From contig JBEKPQ010000003.1 in NCBI GenBank assembly GCA_049520575.1, positions 1-64,000 of the forward strand: 64,000 nucleotides of DNA. The letters are read 5' to 3'. Position numbers and translations under genes: made by a program. Source of the stretch: RBG-13-43-22 sp049520575 (lineage in GTDB: Bacteria; Desulfobacterota; RBG-13-43-22). The notes beneath the pieces were generated by a model that saw only the letters and a list, made by a program, of their open reading frames with translations, was not told where the DNA came from and ran no database searches. Below, piece after piece: positions 51,464-60,459 of the stretch (position 1 is the stretch's first letter; each line of letters opens with the position of its first letter).

Positions 51464-52297
51464 TCACAACTCCTTAATCCATAGAAGAGGATGGAGGCGG
51501 CCCTGGGATATATCCTGCATTTGAATACCCCGGATTTCCTCACAGACAGCCCCTTGGTCATCGATAATCCAGGCATTAAAAAAAAACTGATTCTTTTCTA
51601 CTCCCGTCGGAAAAACCCGGCCGGTATATAAACCATTTTTTTTGGTTTTCTGATGAATGATCCTTTTTTCAATACCTGTTGGAAATAGGACATACTCAGT
51701 AAACCGTTGCCCCCAGATGCAAGCCACCTGAAGGGCGGCATCCAGAGGAAAGAGAGAACCGAGTCGATCATCCTCTTTTCCGCAGTCACCGCCGGAAAGA
51801 TAGCCTGAAGCCTCTTCGGGCCAAAGAGAAACCGGGCCGATGATATTTTGAAAAGCCTTCCCGAAAGGGATCAGTCCGGGGTAAACTAATTCTTTTGAAA
51901 CCAAGATATCCGGTCCTTTAGGATTTTCTTTGTCCGCCAATAGCGGTGAAGCACCTGGAAAAGAATCGGCCTGAGAAAATTCCACCCGGGCATGCTCCAG
52001 GTTGCGGCTGATGCCACCGGTTTTTGATCTCATCGAAGTCATCAGCCGTGTGGAAATACCCCCCTTGGGGGTTTGATCTATTTCGACGACAACCGGCAGA
52101 TGGTGCATTTCCGGATGGATTATCAGAAAACGGGGAAACCGGGCCTTGGTCAAACAAACCATATCCCAATTGGAAAAATGATCATGAACAACCTTGGCCA
52201 GGACATTCAAAGCCTCTGTAGCCGGCAAAACACACCGGCCTTCAAAGTGATGATCCAATAAATAGTCGCCGACTTCGATTTCCAGAGGACAGCGCAT
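51464..52297 (-). CDS. Polyketide-synthase-type dehydratase (double hot-dog) protein
   Basis: About 277 residues. The N-terminal hot-dog carries DHHFEGRCVLPATEAL near residue 17, the HX3GX4P motif of PKS dehydratase domains with catalytic histidine. A second hot-dog-like half (FPLDAALQVACIWGQRF near 195) carries the aspartate expected in the second motif (DAALQ). Such free-standing dehydratases remove water from 3-hydroxyacyl-ACP. The start ATG at 52297 follows the preceding thioesterase stop by 8 bases; a TTG at 52327 is an alternative. It is last in the leftward block. Confidence 0.78.
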   Translation of the reverse strand: MRCPLEIEVGDYLLDHHFEGRCVLPATEALNVLAKVVHDHFSNWDMVCLTKARFPRFLIIHPEMHHLPVVVEIDQTPKGGISTRLMTSMRSKTGGISRNLEHARVEFSQADSFPGASPLLADKENPKGPDILVSKELVYPGLIPFGKAFQNIIGPVSLWPEEASGYLSGGDCGKEDDRLGSLFPLDAALQVACIWGQRFTEYVLFPTGIEKRIIHQKTKKNGLYTGRVFPTGVEKNQFFFNAWIIDDQGAVCEEIRGIQMQDISQGRLHPLLWIKEL

Positions 52298-52305
52298 TTT
52301 TCCAT

Positions 52306-52791
52306 TTAGCCGGGGAAGGATTTCCAAAGAGCAATCGTTTGGGGGTCTATGGCCACGGGAAGTCCCTTAGCATTCAGGGCGCAATGTTTGGTATATCCGA
52401 TGCAAACGATCCGGTCGGTTTCCGCCTGGGTGATCAGGTAATCAAACTGCAAACGGACCCGTTCCAGGAGAGTCGGCCGGGTGTGGATCAGCATGACATC
52501 ATCATAATACAAGGGAGAATAATATCCGATCCTTAAATCGATGATGGGATAAACAAAGCCGCTCGCTTCAATTTCTTTATAGGGATAGCCGAAGTCGCGC
52601 ATCAAAGAGGTTCGCCCGAATTCAAAAAACCGCAAGTAATTGGCATGATAAACCACCGCTGAACGGTCCGTATCGGCATATAACGTTCTATAGGTGGAGC
52701 GATGCCAGATCAAACCAGTGGAGCGGTCGCGGATGAAGTTGGGATTGTTATTGAAAGGTTCGGGTCGGAAAGGTTTGGGACGCATCTTCAC
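52306..52791 (-). CDS. YbgC/4-hydroxybenzoyl-CoA-type thioesterase
   Basis: A 161-residue hot-dog protein with YADTDRSAVVYHANYLRFFEFGR near residues 38-60, the catalytic Asp and downstream Tyr-His pattern of the 4HBT/YbgC family. It would release an acyl chain from ACP or CoA, or edit mischarged carriers. Its start overlaps the stop of the upstream ketosynthase by four bases. Aryl polyene clusters contain a similar thioesterase. Confidence 0.88.
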   Translation of the reverse strand: MKMRPKPFRPEPFNNNPNFIRDRSTGLIWHRSTYRTLYADTDRSAVVYHANYLRFFEFGRTSLMRDFGYPYKEIEASGFVYPIIDLRIGYYSPLYYDDVMLIHTRPTLLERVRLQFDYLITQAETDRIVCIGYTKHCALNAKGLPVAIDPQTIALWKSFPG

Positions 52792-54053
52792 ACCCCCTTG
52801 AAAATGATACAGCAGTTCGTCCCTCCAAACCCAAAGGCATTGGAAAGGGCCAATTCATAATGATGCCGACGGACTTCGTTGGGCACCACATCGATATCCG
52901 AAAATTCTGGATCAGGAAGATGATTGATGGTCGGCAATATACACCCTCTTCCCATGGCTTCGATGGTCAAGGCCGCTTCAATAGCTGCGGTGGCCCCCAA
53001 GGTGTGGCCCAATTGGGACTTATTGGAGGATATGGGGATTTTTTCCATGGCCTTGCCGAACACTTCGCGCAGACATTTTATCTCCGTCCGGTCCCCTTTG
53101 GGCGTAGACGTACCGTGGGCATTAATATATTGGATATCTCTCGGTTCCAAGCCTGCATCCTCAATGGTTTCTCTGATGGCCCGGACAATGGTGACGGGGT
53201 TGGGACTGGTGTAATGATAAGCGTCCGATGTCCAGCCCACACCCAAGACCTCGGCCCGGGCTTTGAGACCATAAGCCTTAATGACTTCTTCCGCCGCCAG
53301 AACCACTGCGCCCGCTCCTTCGGAAAGGACAAACCCTTTACGGTCAACACTGAAAGGGCGGGAGGCCTGGGCCGGATCCGTAAAGGCCCTATCTTTTGGG
53401 TGGACCTTGATCGTGGCATTCATATTGGCAAAGCCGTGAATCAATTCCGGAAGGATAGGGGCATCGGCCCCGCCGGCCAACACGAAATCGCAATCCCCGT
53501 CCCGGATCATTCTGGCCCCTATGCCGATGGCGTGGTTCCCCGAGGCGCAGGCCCCTTGGGGGGAAAAGATGGGACCGGTGAATTTTAGGAGCATGCCGGC
53601 CTTACCACCAGGTACATTGGCGCATAGATTGGGCAGCAGATAAGGGCTTACCCGGAGAGGTCCCCGTTGTTCCAGGTCCTGCATGGCAATTCGAAAGGCC
53701 TCCGGCCCATTTAAGGCGGAACCGATCAGGCAGGCCATTCGTGGGGAAATCTGTTCATCCATGGTAATCCCGGCGTTTTGCAGGGCTTCCTGACAGACAG
53801 CCATGGTCATGATTACAAAACCGGCGTTCCAGTTGTACACTTCTTTGGCATCGATATAATCCAGCTCCAAGGGATTCCAGTCCGGGATTTCTCCGACAAT
53901 GTTGCAGGCCGATTCCACCTGACACCGGGTCACCTTCCGGAACCCGGCTTCCCCTTTAACAGCCCGCTTCCAGGTCTTCTCAAAGGTGCTGCCCAGGGGT
54001 GTGGCCATCCCGTAACCGACAACAAACACTCTTCTGTTTTTAGGTGCCTTCAT
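52788..54053 (-). CDS. Beta-ketoacyl-ACP synthase II-like protein (KS-A)
   Basis: A 421-residue FabF-type condensing enzyme. The nucleophile is C169 in PQGACASGNHA, the two histidines are in NAHGTSTPKGD and NKSQLGHTLGA, and the lysine precedes the latter, so the triad is intact. It would catalyse decarboxylative condensation of malonyl-ACP with an acyl chain. The first gene after the 72-base gap from the paralogue KS-B. The two may form a ketosynthase pair, although neither has lost its catalytic residues as chain-length factors do. Confidence 0.9.
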   Translation of the reverse strand: MKAPKNRRVFVVGYGMATPLGSTFEKTWKRAVKGEAGFRKVTRCQVESACNIVGEIPDWNPLELDYIDAKEVYNWNAGFVIMTMAVCQEALQNAGITMDEQISPRMACLIGSALNGPEAFRIAMQDLEQRGPLRVSPYLLPNLCANVPGGKAGMLLKFTGPIFSPQGACASGNHAIGIGARMIRDGDCDFVLAGGADAPILPELIHGFANMNATIKVHPKDRAFTDPAQASRPFSVDRKGFVLSEGAGAVVLAAEEVIKAYGLKARAEVLGVGWTSDAYHYTSPNPVTIVRAIRETIEDAGLEPRDIQYINAHGTSTPKGDRTEIKCLREVFGKAMEKIPISSNKSQLGHTLGATAAIEAALTIEAMGRGCILPTINHLPDPEFSDIDVVPNEVRRHHYELALSNAFGFGGTNCCIIFKGV

Positions 54054-54125
54054 GGTTCAGTGCACATCCTTTATGACTTTACCAGTTTCAACTATCCGGT
54101 GCGAGGATATTTATTCTGGCTTCAA

Positions 54126-55376
54126 TTATATCAGCCTGCGTAAAACCAGACAGGCATTGCACCCGCCAAAGCCCAGTGCATTTTTCAAGACAAATTCTCC
54201 GCTTAATTTTCTGGCTCCCTCGGCCACACAGTCCAATTCAACATCCGGATCAGGGAGATAATTAATCGTAGGAAGCAAGGTCTCTTTGAGCAAACCTTCC
54301 ATGGTGAAAATGGCCTCGATGGCGCTGGAAGCCCCCATGGCATGGCCCATTTGGGATTTATTGGCCGATACCGGAGGAAGTCGCTTTCCGAAGATATTAT
54401 GCAGGGCATCAACCTCCACCTTGTCCCCTACCTTGGTTGAAGTGGCGTGGGCGTTAATGGCATCGATATCCGAAGGTTTAATCCCGGCCTGGGCAATAGC
54501 CAGCTCCATAGACCTTTGAACCGTTTCCAGATTGGGGGCAACGAAGTGCTTGGCATCCGAGGTCATTCCAAACCCGGCCAATTCAATGGGCGCTTTAAGT
54601 CCATGGGCGGCGGCGAATTCCGCTGAGGCAATGATAATACAGGCGGCCCCTTCGGAAACCACGAACCCCCTGCGATTTAAGGAAAAAGGCCGGCTGGTTT
54701 TTTCGGGCGGTTCAGGCGGCTGGCCTTCTTTGGGATGATAAGCGCCGTTCATGGTGGCAAAGCCGGCAACAATCGGTTCAACCAAGGGAAAGTCAACCGC
54801 TCCTCCGATGACCACATCAGCCAGACCCTGACGCAGGAGCATTGCCCCTGTAATCAATGAGGTGATGCCCGTTGCGCAAGCTGTGATGGTGGAAAAGATG
54901 GGTCCGGTGGCCCCGGTGAAAACAGAGACCCGTCCACCGACCATATTGATGCATGAGTTGGGGTTGGTAAAGGGATGGGGCATTTTCCCTTGGGAGACCA
55001 TCAGCCGGTCCGCCTCCAACACGGCATCCAGCCCGCCGATAGCGCTGCTGAAGGTGACGGCCACGCGGGGGGCGATCTCGGGTGTAATCACCAAACCGCT
55101 TTTTTGCAGTGCGCGGTGGACGACCAGCAGGGCGTGGGGGAAAATAGGGGAAGTCCAATGAGCCATTTCCCGGGGCTGCAAAAAAGGAAAAGGTCTGGTA
55201 TCAAGGGGCGGAACTTCTCCGGCCACTCTAACCGGAAAATCGTGGGGCAAGGGAAAACGGGTTAAGGGACCTATCCCCGAGTCCCCGCGAACCGCCTTTT
55301 CCCACTGGGTTTCCCATTCCGTACCTAAAGGGGAAACGGCATCATACCCTAAAATGACTGCTTTTTTTGGTTCCAT
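54126..55376 (-). CDS. Beta-ketoacyl-ACP synthase II-like protein (KS-B)
   Basis: About 416 residues. Catalytic cysteine in STITACATGITS, histidines in NAHATSTKVGDK and NKSQMGHAMGASSA, and the preceding lysine are all intact. I chose the ATG at 55376 (MEPKKAVILGYDAVSPLG), because homology begins there; the frame opens at 55403. It is similar to KS-A throughout and probably arose by duplication. It belongs to the leftward block headed by the ACP at 57734-58009. Confidence 0.9.
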   Translation of the reverse strand: MEPKKAVILGYDAVSPLGTEWETQWEKAVRGDSGIGPLTRFPLPHDFPVRVAGEVPPLDTRPFPFLQPREMAHWTSPIFPHALLVVHRALQKSGLVITPEIAPRVAVTFSSAIGGLDAVLEADRLMVSQGKMPHPFTNPNSCINMVGGRVSVFTGATGPIFSTITACATGITSLITGAMLLRQGLADVVIGGAVDFPLVEPIVAGFATMNGAYHPKEGQPPEPPEKTSRPFSLNRRGFVVSEGAACIIIASAEFAAAHGLKAPIELAGFGMTSDAKHFVAPNLETVQRSMELAIAQAGIKPSDIDAINAHATSTKVGDKVEVDALHNIFGKRLPPVSANKSQMGHAMGASSAIEAIFTMEGLLKETLLPTINYLPDPDVELDCVAEGARKLSGEFVLKNALGFGGCNACLVLRRLI

Positions 55377-55552
55377 AAAGAGTACCCAGATTAAAAAAAC
55401 CATTTGAAGAGAGAAAAATCTTTAAATTTATGCTCTCGGGATCACCTAATGTTGAGGAGACCAGGACAGCGCTTTTTCTCTTTTCGATTGAATCGATGAT
55501 GAGATCGGATTTGAATGCCGGAAAAAGCAAACTACCGAAGTCCCACCCATAA

Positions 55553-56551
55553 TCACCAGGGGATGAAATGATACAGCTTGGCGAACATTTCATAAACTTC
55601 GATCCAGTTCTGCAAATCTTCAGTCGACCGAATATGTTCTCTTTTATTGACCATAACCCAGCTCATATGGGCCGCCCCGTCCTTGCAGGTGGAGCAGTCC
55701 CGGCTGGCCGAAGTGCAACAGCGGTGGACCGTCTTTAAATCGGAAGCCCAGCGGATAAAATGAATCAAACGGTGGGGCTGGGGATTCCTATCGTCCAAGG
55801 ATTCGGTTACAGAGGGACATTCTTTCCAGCCGAAAGGACGGCCCATCATGGTCCCTGTGGTGATGATTTGATGGTAATATTTGCTGGAAATAACCGTTTG
55901 AGGATACCGGTCCAGCATTTCATCTAGTTCGTGACGCAAGGCCGTTAGCTCTTTTTCCCGCCAGGAAAAACCTTCCACATGCTCGTCGTTTGACAAAAGC
56001 TGAAGATGGACCTTCAATCCAATATCGGCGATTCTTTTGATGACCGGTTCAATTTTACCCACCTGCCGCGGTGTGATGGTGTACAGATAATAAGTGTAGG
56101 GGTCACCGGTATAATGCTTACTGGAAATCGCAAAGGTGTCTCTCCCCCTTAGAACCTTTTCATCTTCAGGGCTGCCCCAGAGAGAAATCCCGACCATCAT
56201 ATCAGGGAACCGATCCCGGGGCACTTTTATCAAGCCGTTGGTGGCGCAATAGGTCGGCAGCCGATGATAAAAGGCCTCAGCCCTGTCCAGGAAAAGCGTC
56301 GGCTCTCCGCCGATCAATATGGCCAGATTGACGCCCCGCTCCTTTTCCCGGTCAATAAAGGCCTCCCACTTTTTTAGATCCATTTCTTCACGGGCCGCCT
56401 GGTGTTCGTTGGAGGAAAAGAAAAAACACCCCTTACAGCGCAAATTGCATTGGTTGGTAACATCATAGATAGAACTGCGAATATTTAATTTGGAAATCCT
56501 CCGATAGCGTTCGTACCAGGATGAATCTAATAATGAACTGACAGTTTTCAT
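55553..56551 (-). CDS. Radical SAM protein (paralogue A, short C-terminal cysteine-rich part)
   Basis: About 332 residues. The cluster motif is VTNQCNLRCKGCFFF near residue 32, followed by LIGGEPTLF near 75. The C-terminal region has CPS, RCC and DCSTC cysteines, as in SPASM or related auxiliary-cluster domains. I place the start at 56551 (MKTVSS), with AAGGGA upstream; the longer frame overlaps the preceding gene. The last gene before a 176-base gap to KS-B. It shares order of motifs and a common N-terminal plan with the next gene, so the two are paralogues. Confidence 0.85.
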   Translation of the reverse strand: MKTVSSLLDSSWYERYRRISKLNIRSSIYDVTNQCNLRCKGCFFFSSNEHQAAREEMDLKKWEAFIDREKERGVNLAILIGGEPTLFLDRAEAFYHRLPTYCATNGLIKVPRDRFPDMMVGISLWGSPEDEKVLRGRDTFAISSKHYTGDPYTYYLYTITPRQVGKIEPVIKRIADIGLKVHLQLLSNDEHVEGFSWREKELTALRHELDEMLDRYPQTVISSKYYHQIITTGTMMGRPFGWKECPSVTESLDDRNPQPHRLIHFIRWASDLKTVHRCCTSASRDCSTCKDGAAHMSWVMVNKREHIRSTEDLQNWIEVYEMFAKLYHFIPW

Positions 56552-56604
56552 AAAGTCGTCCCTTAAAATCTTCTTTTTGGTTTTCTGATTTTTCGGTCCG
56601 GGGT

Positions 56605-57675
56605 TCAGGTCATCGGGGGGCTGACCGGGGCCGGACAGAGATTCTCCCCTTTGGGATACCCCATCACCCACACCGCCAGGTACGTATCCACATAATCCAG
56701 CCAAGCCTTGAAGGTGTCCAATTGACCGGCATGACGAAAAAGACGGGCGGTGACCACAGCTGAACCTGAGGCATAATGCCGGCAGTCGTTACAATCGGTA
56801 TCCGGCACACAGCAGGCCACCGACCGGTCCCATTTTAAATCCGTTCGGTACTGTCGAAAGGACCGTCCCAGGCCAATGTCCTGAGAGGGGTTTTGTCGAG
56901 GGTACTGGCAGGCAAAAAGGTCATGCAAACTGCCGCGGTGGGTATGGGCAACGGCATTATAGGCCGAGAACAAAACCTGCTGAGGATATTTCTCCAGGAG
57001 GGCGATCATATTGTTTCTGGTTTGTTCCAGTGAATCTTCATTATGGCGTAAAGGTCCCTTATAGCCCACCGGGGAGGAAAAAACATTGAAGGTCAACTTA
57101 CAATCCTCGGCCACGAGGCGTTCGGCCACCTCCCAGACCTCTCCGATATTGCTCCGGGTGAAGGTATAAACAAAAACGGCCCGCGGGTCATTCCGATAGT
57201 TTTCGATTTGTTTTTTTAAAAGATCCTTGGCTTTCCGCACCCGAAGGCTGGTTTCATCGTTGCCCCAGACGGAAATATGGATTTTATAGCCGACCGATTC
57301 CGAAATTTTTTTCAATCCGTTGGTGGCTATGCTGCCCAGCGGCATTTCCTGAAAACAAACCTCCAACAGTTCCGGAACGAGCGAGGGTTCGGCCCCGGCC
57401 AGAACCACATAGGTGATCCCCCGTTTTTTTTCGGTTTGCATCAGTTCCCGCCAGGCTTCGACCTGATTGTTTTCAACGGCAAATTGTTTTTCCCCCTCAT
57501 AATAATAACAGCCGTCGCAGCGGAGATTGCAGCGATTGCTCATGTCATAGGTGGATTCCCGCAGGAAAAAATATTTTCGGACTTTCTCCCACCGCTGTCT
57601 GACTTCCGGATGGTCAAGCAGTTCGGAAAATTTCGGTTGGTCTGGTTCCAAGGATGGCTGATGATTCATGGTCAT
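56605..57675 (-). CDS. Radical SAM protein (paralogue B)
   Basis: A 356-residue protein with DMSNRCNLRCDGCYYYEGE near residue 45 as cluster motif, VLAGAEPSLVPEL near 91, and C-terminal cysteines ACQYP, ACCVPDTDCNDC near 255-300. The order matches the paralogue encoded just downstream. Both begin with an ~30-residue preamble ending in a Y-S/R-x-T-Y-D/S-M/V-S/T-N pattern. It follows the ACP gene by 58 bases. Tandem radical SAM pairs in ACP/ketosynthase operons are compatible with modification of an ACP-bound chain. Confidence 0.85.
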   Translation of the reverse strand: MTMNHQPSLEPDQPKFSELLDHPEVRQRWEKVRKYFFLRESTYDMSNRCNLRCDGCYYYEGEKQFAVENNQVEAWRELMQTEKKRGITYVVLAGAEPSLVPELLEVCFQEMPLGSIATNGLKKISESVGYKIHISVWGNDETSLRVRKAKDLLKKQIENYRNDPRAVFVYTFTRSNIGEVWEVAERLVAEDCKLTFNVFSSPVGYKGPLRHNEDSLEQTRNNMIALLEKYPQQVLFSAYNAVAHTHRGSLHDLFACQYPRQNPSQDIGLGRSFRQYRTDLKWDRSVACCVPDTDCNDCRHYASGSAVVTARLFRHAGQLDTFKAWLDYVDTYLAVWVMGYPKGENLCPAPVSPPMT

Positions 57676-57733
57676 GGCGAATGAGTTCCTCTCAATTGCT
57701 CTACCCTAGCATCGAGATCAGGCTGCCGGATTC

Positions 57734-58009
57734 TTAACTCCGGGCCTTAACTCTTTCCTCAACATATTCGGCGATCAAGCGAATGGTCTTCAATTTGGGA
57801 TAATCGTCTTCGTCAATTACAATCTTGTATTCATCCTGTAAAACCAGAGAGATAGTGGCCAGATCCATACTATCAATTCCCAGTTCATCGATCAGGTCCA
57901 AATCAGGATTGAACGTCTCAACCGTTACATCTTCCAGTTTGAGTTCAAAAATTATTTTTTGGGCTACATTTTCAATAATGCCCTTAATTTCTCCCTTTTC
58001 AGGCATCAT
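57734..58009 (-). CDS. Acyl carrier protein (first gene of leftward block)
   Basis: A 91-residue ACP. The 4'-phosphopantetheine serine lies in LGIDSMDLA near residue 46, with the usual acidic helix II after it. It is preceded by GGGAGGATA and headed by the promoter variant at 58062-58091. It probably carries the growing chain for the ketosynthases and dehydratases of the cluster. Confidence 0.93.
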   Translation of the reverse strand: MMPEKGEIKGIIENVAQKIIFELKLEDVTVETFNPDLDLIDELGIDSMDLATISLVLQDEYKIVIDEDDYPKLKTIRLIAEYVEERVKARS

Positions 58010-58061
58010 TATCCTCCCTTTTTTATTAGTTTTCTGATTGGCTTTCCTTAAAGTAAAAGGA

Positions 58062-58091
58062 ATTATAAAATAAAAAGTAAACCGGGGTCAA
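58062..58091 (-). promoter_or_regulatory. Cluster promoter 4 (variant), leftward block
   Basis: On the minus strand TTGACC (58091-58086), 18 bases, TATAAT (58067-58062), preceded by TCCC. It resembles the three CTCCTTGACC promoters on the plus strand but has an 18-base spacer. Confidence 0.6.
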
Positions 58092-58120
58092 GGGAAAATT
58101 AGTATATTGTTTGTTCTATA

Positions 58121-58149
58121 TTGACATTACCCATAGTTATAGATAGAAT
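58121..58149 (+). promoter_or_regulatory. Predicted sigma-70 promoter of the dehydratase-ketoreductase block
   Basis: TTGACA (58121-58126), 17 bases, TAGAAT (58144-58149), with the predicted start about 65 bases before the ATG at 58225. Nearly consensus; differs from the CTCCTTGACC family. Confidence 0.6.
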
Positions 58150-58224
58150 TTTTCATCTTGATAAAAAGTTTCTCCAAAAGAAAAGATCTTATATTTTAAA
58201 ACAGATAGTTTGGAAATAGGAAGT

Positions 58225-58617
58225 ATGCCTACCCCCCCCGATGATTGGTTGCCTCTGGAGAAACAACGGATCACCCCTGAAGGCCGATGGGAATCGAGGG
58301 TGCGATTCGGACCCCAATCGAAGTGGTTCTCGGGGCATTTTGAAACATTCCCCTTGTTACCCGGCGTGGCCCTCCTCGCCTTGGCTTCTGAAACGCTACA
58401 AAGGCAAGCCTTTGAAAATGGTCGGCTTCTCGATGTGTTAGGCTTTTCCAGAGTAAGATTTAGGCATCTGGTTCTCCCGGGGGATGAACTGTGCATTTCT
58501 GTAGCAGCCATGCCCAGCGGTCCTGAGGCTAAACTCGATTTTCAGATAACCTGTCAGGCCAAACTCGTTGCCCATGGTTTTTTGAAGGCCCGAGAAGAAG
58601 GTCCTTTTGAACACTGA
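58225..58617 (+). CDS. FabZ/ApeI-like hot-dog protein lacking the catalytic glutamate
   Basis: About 130 residues. The motif region reads GHFETFPLLPGVALLALASE near 37, with the histidine of FabZ conserved. The catalytic glutamate, expected 14 residues after the histidine, is alanine (position 52). ApeI-type dehydratases of aryl polyene clusters also diverge here. I chose ATG 58225 because TAGGAAG stands before it; the frame opens at TTG 58210. It could be a non-catalytic dehydratase partner or use another residue. Confidence 0.72.
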   Translation: MPTPPDDWLPLEKQRITPEGRWESRVRFGPQSKWFSGHFETFPLLPGVALLALASETLQRQAFENGRLLDVLGFSRVRFRHLVLPGDELCISVAAMPSGPEAKLDFQITCQAKLVAHGFLKAREEGPFEH

Positions 58618-58642
58618 TGACTGATTCGATGGGATAAAAAAA

Positions 58643-59107
58643 ATGGAACGGAATGAATTATTTCCTGCTGAACCTCTGATCCCGCACCGTCATCTTATGA
58701 GACTCTTGGAATGGGTAAGACGACCGATCGAGAAAACCCTGCAGGCAGAAACTACCGTAAACGCCAATTGGCCTCTTCACCGGGACGGGATGGTGAATGC
58801 CGTGATATGTATCGAACTGGTCGCCCAGGCCATCGCTGCCTTGAGAACCTGGAATAAAGGAAAAGGAGCCGAATCGCGACTTGGATTCGTAGTCGGTCTT
58901 AAAAAAGCTGAATTTTCTACCTCCAGCATTCCTGTGGGGACGAGGCTTGTTATCCATATTGCCGAGACCTATCATGTTGAAAAATATGCCGTGTATGAAG
59001 GTCAGGTCAACTCTGGGTCGGATTTCAACTTTAAAACCACAATCCAGGTCATGGAGCCGGAGGAGGAAGCCCTTTCCGAAAAAACTTTGCTGGACGGGCC
59101 GGGGTAG
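58643..59107 (+). CDS. ApeP-like 3-hydroxyacyl-ACP dehydratase
   Basis: A 154-residue hot-dog protein with LIPHRHLMRLLEWV near 12-25 and WPLHRDGMVNAVICIELVAQAIAALR near 43-68, the pattern of ApeP-type dehydratases (PHRxPM...GIELMAQ). It follows the FabZ-like gene by 26 bases. In aryl polyene systems ApeI and ApeP form a dehydratase heterodimer, which would fit the degenerate active site of the preceding protein. Confidence 0.72.
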   Translation: MERNELFPAEPLIPHRHLMRLLEWVRRPIEKTLQAETTVNANWPLHRDGMVNAVICIELVAQAIAALRTWNKGKGAESRLGFVVGLKKAEFSTSSIPVGTRLVIHIAETYHVEKYAVYEGQVNSGSDFNFKTTIQVMEPEEEALSEKTLLDGPG

Positions 59108-59228
59108 GGCAATGAGTTACCTTTTAAACAAGCCCCAAAAAAGATCCCCCAGTCCAATGTTAGGTAAGTCCATCCATTTCAGGTCAAGATTATTATAAAC
59201 CCTTAATAACTTGTGGAGAAAAAAAAAC

Positions 59229-59966
59229 ATGGACCCTTTATCGCCCATGAAGGTTGCCCTGGTAACGGGCGGAAGTCGGGGAATCGGACGGGCTATCTGT
59301 TTGGAACTGGCAAAAAACGGCTTATATGTGATAATCAATTTTCTTTCTAACCAAAAGGCGGCGGAAGAGACCTTGAGATTGATTCAGGAAGTTGGAGGAA
59401 GGGGCGAGACGGTCTGTTTTGACGTAGCGGATCAAGAAGTAACGGAGAAAAGCCTTGAAGCCCTTTTAATCCGTCATGAAGGCATTGATATTTTAGTCAA
59501 TAATGCCGGAGTAGCGGCAGACGGCCTTTTTTTGCTCCTGTCTAAAGAGGAATGGACCCGGGTTCTTAACACATCGTTACAAGGATTTTATAATGTCACT
59601 CAGCCTGTCCTTAAAAAGATGGTCACCAGGAACCAAGGGGTGATTGTGATCATCTCCTCCGTTTCTGCCAGGCTCGGCCACCGCGGTCAGACCAACTATT
59701 CGGCAGCCAAGGCCGGTCTTGAAGGGGCTTGTCGATCCCTGGCCTCGGAGGTCGCCCGTCTCGGTATTCGGGTCAACATAGTAGCCCCAGGCATGATCGA
59801 AACCGAGATGATTCAAGCCATGCCCAAGGCGATGATAAAACAGATCATCCCCATGGGTCGGGTTGGACTCCCGGAAGAGGTGGCCAAAGTTGTCCGATTC
59901 CTCTGTTCCGATGATGCCTCCTATATTACCGGTCAAGTCATCTCCGTCAATGGGGGAATGATTTAG
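59229..59966 (+). CDS. FabG-type 3-oxoacyl-ACP reductase
   Basis: About 245 residues of the short-chain dehydrogenase family. NADPH-binding TGGSRGIGRAI near residue 16, NNAG near 95, catalytic serine in IVIISSVSA and YSAAKAG (YxxxK) near 160 are present, as is the C-terminal ITGQVISVNGG. It reduces the 3-keto group on the ACP-bound chain. ATG 59229 is preceded by TGTGGAG; the frame starts at 59211. No terminator is visible before the next promoter at 60081. Confidence 0.93.
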   Translation: MDPLSPMKVALVTGGSRGIGRAICLELAKNGLYVIINFLSNQKAAEETLRLIQEVGGRGETVCFDVADQEVTEKSLEALLIRHEGIDILVNNAGVAADGLFLLLSKEEWTRVLNTSLQGFYNVTQPVLKKMVTRNQGVIVIISSVSARLGHRGQTNYSAAKAGLEGACRSLASEVARLGIRVNIVAPGMIETEMIQAMPKAMIKQIIPMGRVGLPEEVAKVVRFLCSDDASYITGQVISVNGGMI

Positions 59967-60080
59967 GCTGGTTCAGGGAAGGAAACTTAGCGATTTTTTC
60001 CCAAGCGTCGGCGGACAAGAGTTCTATTTTTTTGTTTTCTAAGCCAAATAAAGCCTGTTTAAATTTGACCTTTTTTCTCC

Positions 60081-60109
60081 TTGACCCAGCACTTTTCTTG
60101 CCCTATAAT
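60081..60109 (+). promoter_or_regulatory. Cluster promoter 2 (CTCCTTGACC box)
   Basis: TTGACC (60081-60086), 17 bases, TATAAT (60104-60109), preceded by CTCC. The spacer shares CACTTTTCTTG with promoter 3. It drives the ACP-ketosynthase pair from 60190. Confidence 0.72.
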
Positions 60110-60189
60110 TATTTTTTTAAAATTGATCGATCTTATTGAAGATCCTTGGTTAAAGAATTGGAAGAAGGAAGCTGTAAGATAACAAAACG

Positions 60190-60456
60190 ATGGATACCAT
60201 TATGACACGGGAAGAGATAAAGAGTGAAATATTAAAAATTCTATTCAGAGAATTTGAAATCGAAAATCCCGACTTGGATGATGATTTAAGAGAGAAGTAT
60301 GAGTTCGACAGTATCGACGCCATAGAACTTCTGGTAGCGATTGAACATTTATTAAAAACAGAGCTGACTCAGGAAGAAAAAAAACAGGCCATGGATATTA
60401 GGACCATTAACCATATTTGTGATTATGTGGAAGCTTTGGCTAAAGCCAGGGCCTGA
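60190..60456 (+). CDS. Acyl carrier protein (second)
   Basis: An 88-residue ACP with the phosphopantetheine serine in YEFDSIDAIEL near residue 38 and a C-terminal helix. It is more acidic than the first ACP. Followed four bases later by KS-C. The pair probably forms the condensing unit. An alternative ATG lies at 60202. Confidence 0.88.
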   Translation: MDTIMTREEIKSEILKILFREFEIENPDLDDDLREKYEFDSIDAIELLVAIEHLLKTELTQEEKKQAMDIRTINHICDYVEALAKARA

Positions 60457-60459
60457 GAT

